A stretch of DNA of 64,000 nucleotides from Loktanella sp. Alg231-35. Its GTDB lineage: Bacteria > Pseudomonadota > Alphaproteobacteria > Rhodobacterales > Rhodobacteraceae. Location of the stretch: positions 310,001 through 374,000 of the forward strand of contig NZ_FREV01000003.1 in the NCBI RefSeq assembly GCF_900143545.1. Reading direction: 5' to 3'. The notes under the pieces are model-generated. The model did not search any database, was not told the DNA's origin, and saw only the letters and a list, made by a program, of their open reading frames with translations. The position numbers and the translations under genes were made by a program. Positions 63,369 through 64,000 of this stretch are shown here, piece after piece (the first letter of the stretch is position 1; every line of letters begins with the position of its first letter).

Positions 63369-63389
63369 GGTGGATTGAAATCCACCTTA
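63366..63389. repeat. Hairpin starting at the lpdA stop codon
   Basis: TAAGGTGGATT (63366-63376) pairs with AATCCACCTTA (63379-63389). The stop codon TAA is the first part of the stem. With no T-run after it, an mRNA-stabilising or dispersed palindrome is more likely than an intrinsic terminator. Confidence 0.55.
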
Positions 63390-63461
63390 CCGTTTGCACA
63401 GGCTCGCCATCTTGGCGGGCCTGTTCGCTTTTGGCTGGTAGCGGAATATTAATTTGTATAT

Positions 63462-63476
63462 GTTCCCGAAACGTTC
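63462..63476. promoter_or_regulatory. LexA (SOS) box of uvrA, GTTC-N7-GTTC
   Basis: GTTCCCGAAACGTTC matches the alphaproteobacterial LexA site exactly. It lies 64 bp before the uvrA start. Confidence 0.85.
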
Positions 63477-63540
63477 CGTTTTCAGGGTGGCGTTCCCGCA
63501 TCGCGCCGCTATCTGATAGCTGTCGTCTGAGGAGACCGTC

Positions 63541-64000
63541 ATGGCAGAGCTGAAGAACATCGAAGTGCGCGGCGCGCGCGAGCATAATCTCAAGAATATC
63601 GATGTTGATATTCCACGCGACCAGCTTGTCGTGATCACGGGCCTGTCGGGTTCGGGCAAATCCTCGCTCGCCTTTGATACGATCTATGCCGAAGGGCAGC
63701 GCCGCTACGTGGAATCGCTGTCCGCTTATGCCCGCCAATTCCTTGATATGATGGAAAAGCCGGATGTGGATCATATCTCGGGCCTCTCACCGGCCATTTC
63801 GATTGAGCAGAAGACGACATCGAAAAACCCGCGTTCCACTGTGGGCACGATCACCGAAATTTACGATTACCTGCGTTTGCTTTTCGCCCGTGCAGGTACC
63901 CCGTTCAGTCCGACCACGGGCCTGCCCATCGAAGCGCAACAAGTGCAGGACATGGTTGACCGCGCTATGGGCTTGGAAGAAGGGACACGCGGTTATCTTC
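63541..64000 (+). CDS. uvrA: Excinuclease ABC subunit A (5' part, runs off the window)
   Basis: The first 153 codons of uvrA are present; the rest lies beyond the window edge. [20 protein letters not shown] begins the protein, and [20 protein letters not shown] is the first Walker A motif. [10 protein letters not shown] and [20 protein letters not shown] follow as in all UvrA. It recognises damaged DNA for nucleotide excision repair. GAGGAGACCGTC precedes the ATG, and a LexA box is in the promoter region. Confidence 0.96.
   Translation, partial: MAELKNIEVRGAREHNLKNIDVDIPRDQLVVITGLSGSGKSSLAFDTIYAEGQRRYVESLSAYARQFLDMMEKPDVDHISGLSPAISIEQKTTSKNPRSTVGTITEIYDYLRLLFARAGTPFSPTTGLPIEAQQVQDMVDRAMGLEEGTRGYL

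Overview
The window is a continuous stretch of alphaproteobacterial chromosome, most likely from the Rhodobacterales (Roseobacter group). The evidence is a glycine-type 5-aminolevulinate synthase (hemA) behind an FnrL-type box, a GTTC-N7-GTTC SOS box ahead of uvrA, a form II cox cluster, an assimilatory sulfate reduction operon with DUF2849 and DUF934 genes, and DUF1127, DUF2189, DUF3307 and DUF4166 genes. I see no rRNA, integrase, transposase, prophage or CRISPR array. Almost all sequence is coding. The only gene that looks accessory is a DUF2971 gene at 41.4-42.1 kb, beside what may be a gene remnant.

Layout. (1) 0-9.8 kb: a DUF1127 protein, glutaryl-CoA dehydrogenase, and a seven-gene molybdenum hydroxylase operon (MoxR ATPase, VWA protein, XdhC-like, molybdopterin-binding protein, then small, large and FAD subunits) closed by a terminator. 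(2) 9.8-17.3 kb: infC with an apparent AUA start, a membrane-anchored Ala/Glu repeat protein, then fpr, DUF934, cysH, sulfite reductase, DUF2849 and cysG on the minus strand, with a divergent Lrp/AsnC regulator. (3) 17.3-24.7 kb: a lipoprotein/DUF2145 pair under twin operator-like palindromes, a P450, tpiA, a TfoX-like protein, IscA, DUF3307, SatD-like, SufT and an MFS transporter. (4) 24.7-31.4 kb: tgt, lon with a heat-shock-type promoter, an HU-like protein, two identical tRNA-Val genes, two identical tRNA-Asp genes, a histidine phosphatase and a pirin. (5) 31.4-38.8 kb: a membrane SDR and DUF4166 protein behind a GbsR/MarR regulator, a secreted lysozyme, an M20 peptidase, an OhrR-like regulator divergent from a 74-residue unknown protein, and hemA. 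(6) 38.9-52.1 kb: a RodZ-like protein, ispG, DUF2971, a Tat-exported metallo-hydrolase, an aminotransferase, amiC, a methyltransferase, PBP1A, prfB, an amidase and DUF2189. (7) 52.1-64 kb: bactofilin plus M23 peptidase, a DUF455 protein, PrxQ, an AsmA-like protein, queA, an MFS transporter, DUF924, lpdA and the start of uvrA.

The most notable material is regulatory. Three TATCG-N4-CGATA dyads sit on divergent promoters between an OhrR-like sensor and a 74-residue unknown protein. Two TTTCTGT-N4-ACAGAAA operators mark a GbsR-type regulator, one of them centred on the start codon of an apparently leaderless message. A degenerate array of 29-bp repeats lies between the satD-like and DUF3307 genes. 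Two perfect hairpins lie in tandem between the small and large subunit genes of the cox operon. None of these has been tested here by database search or experiment.
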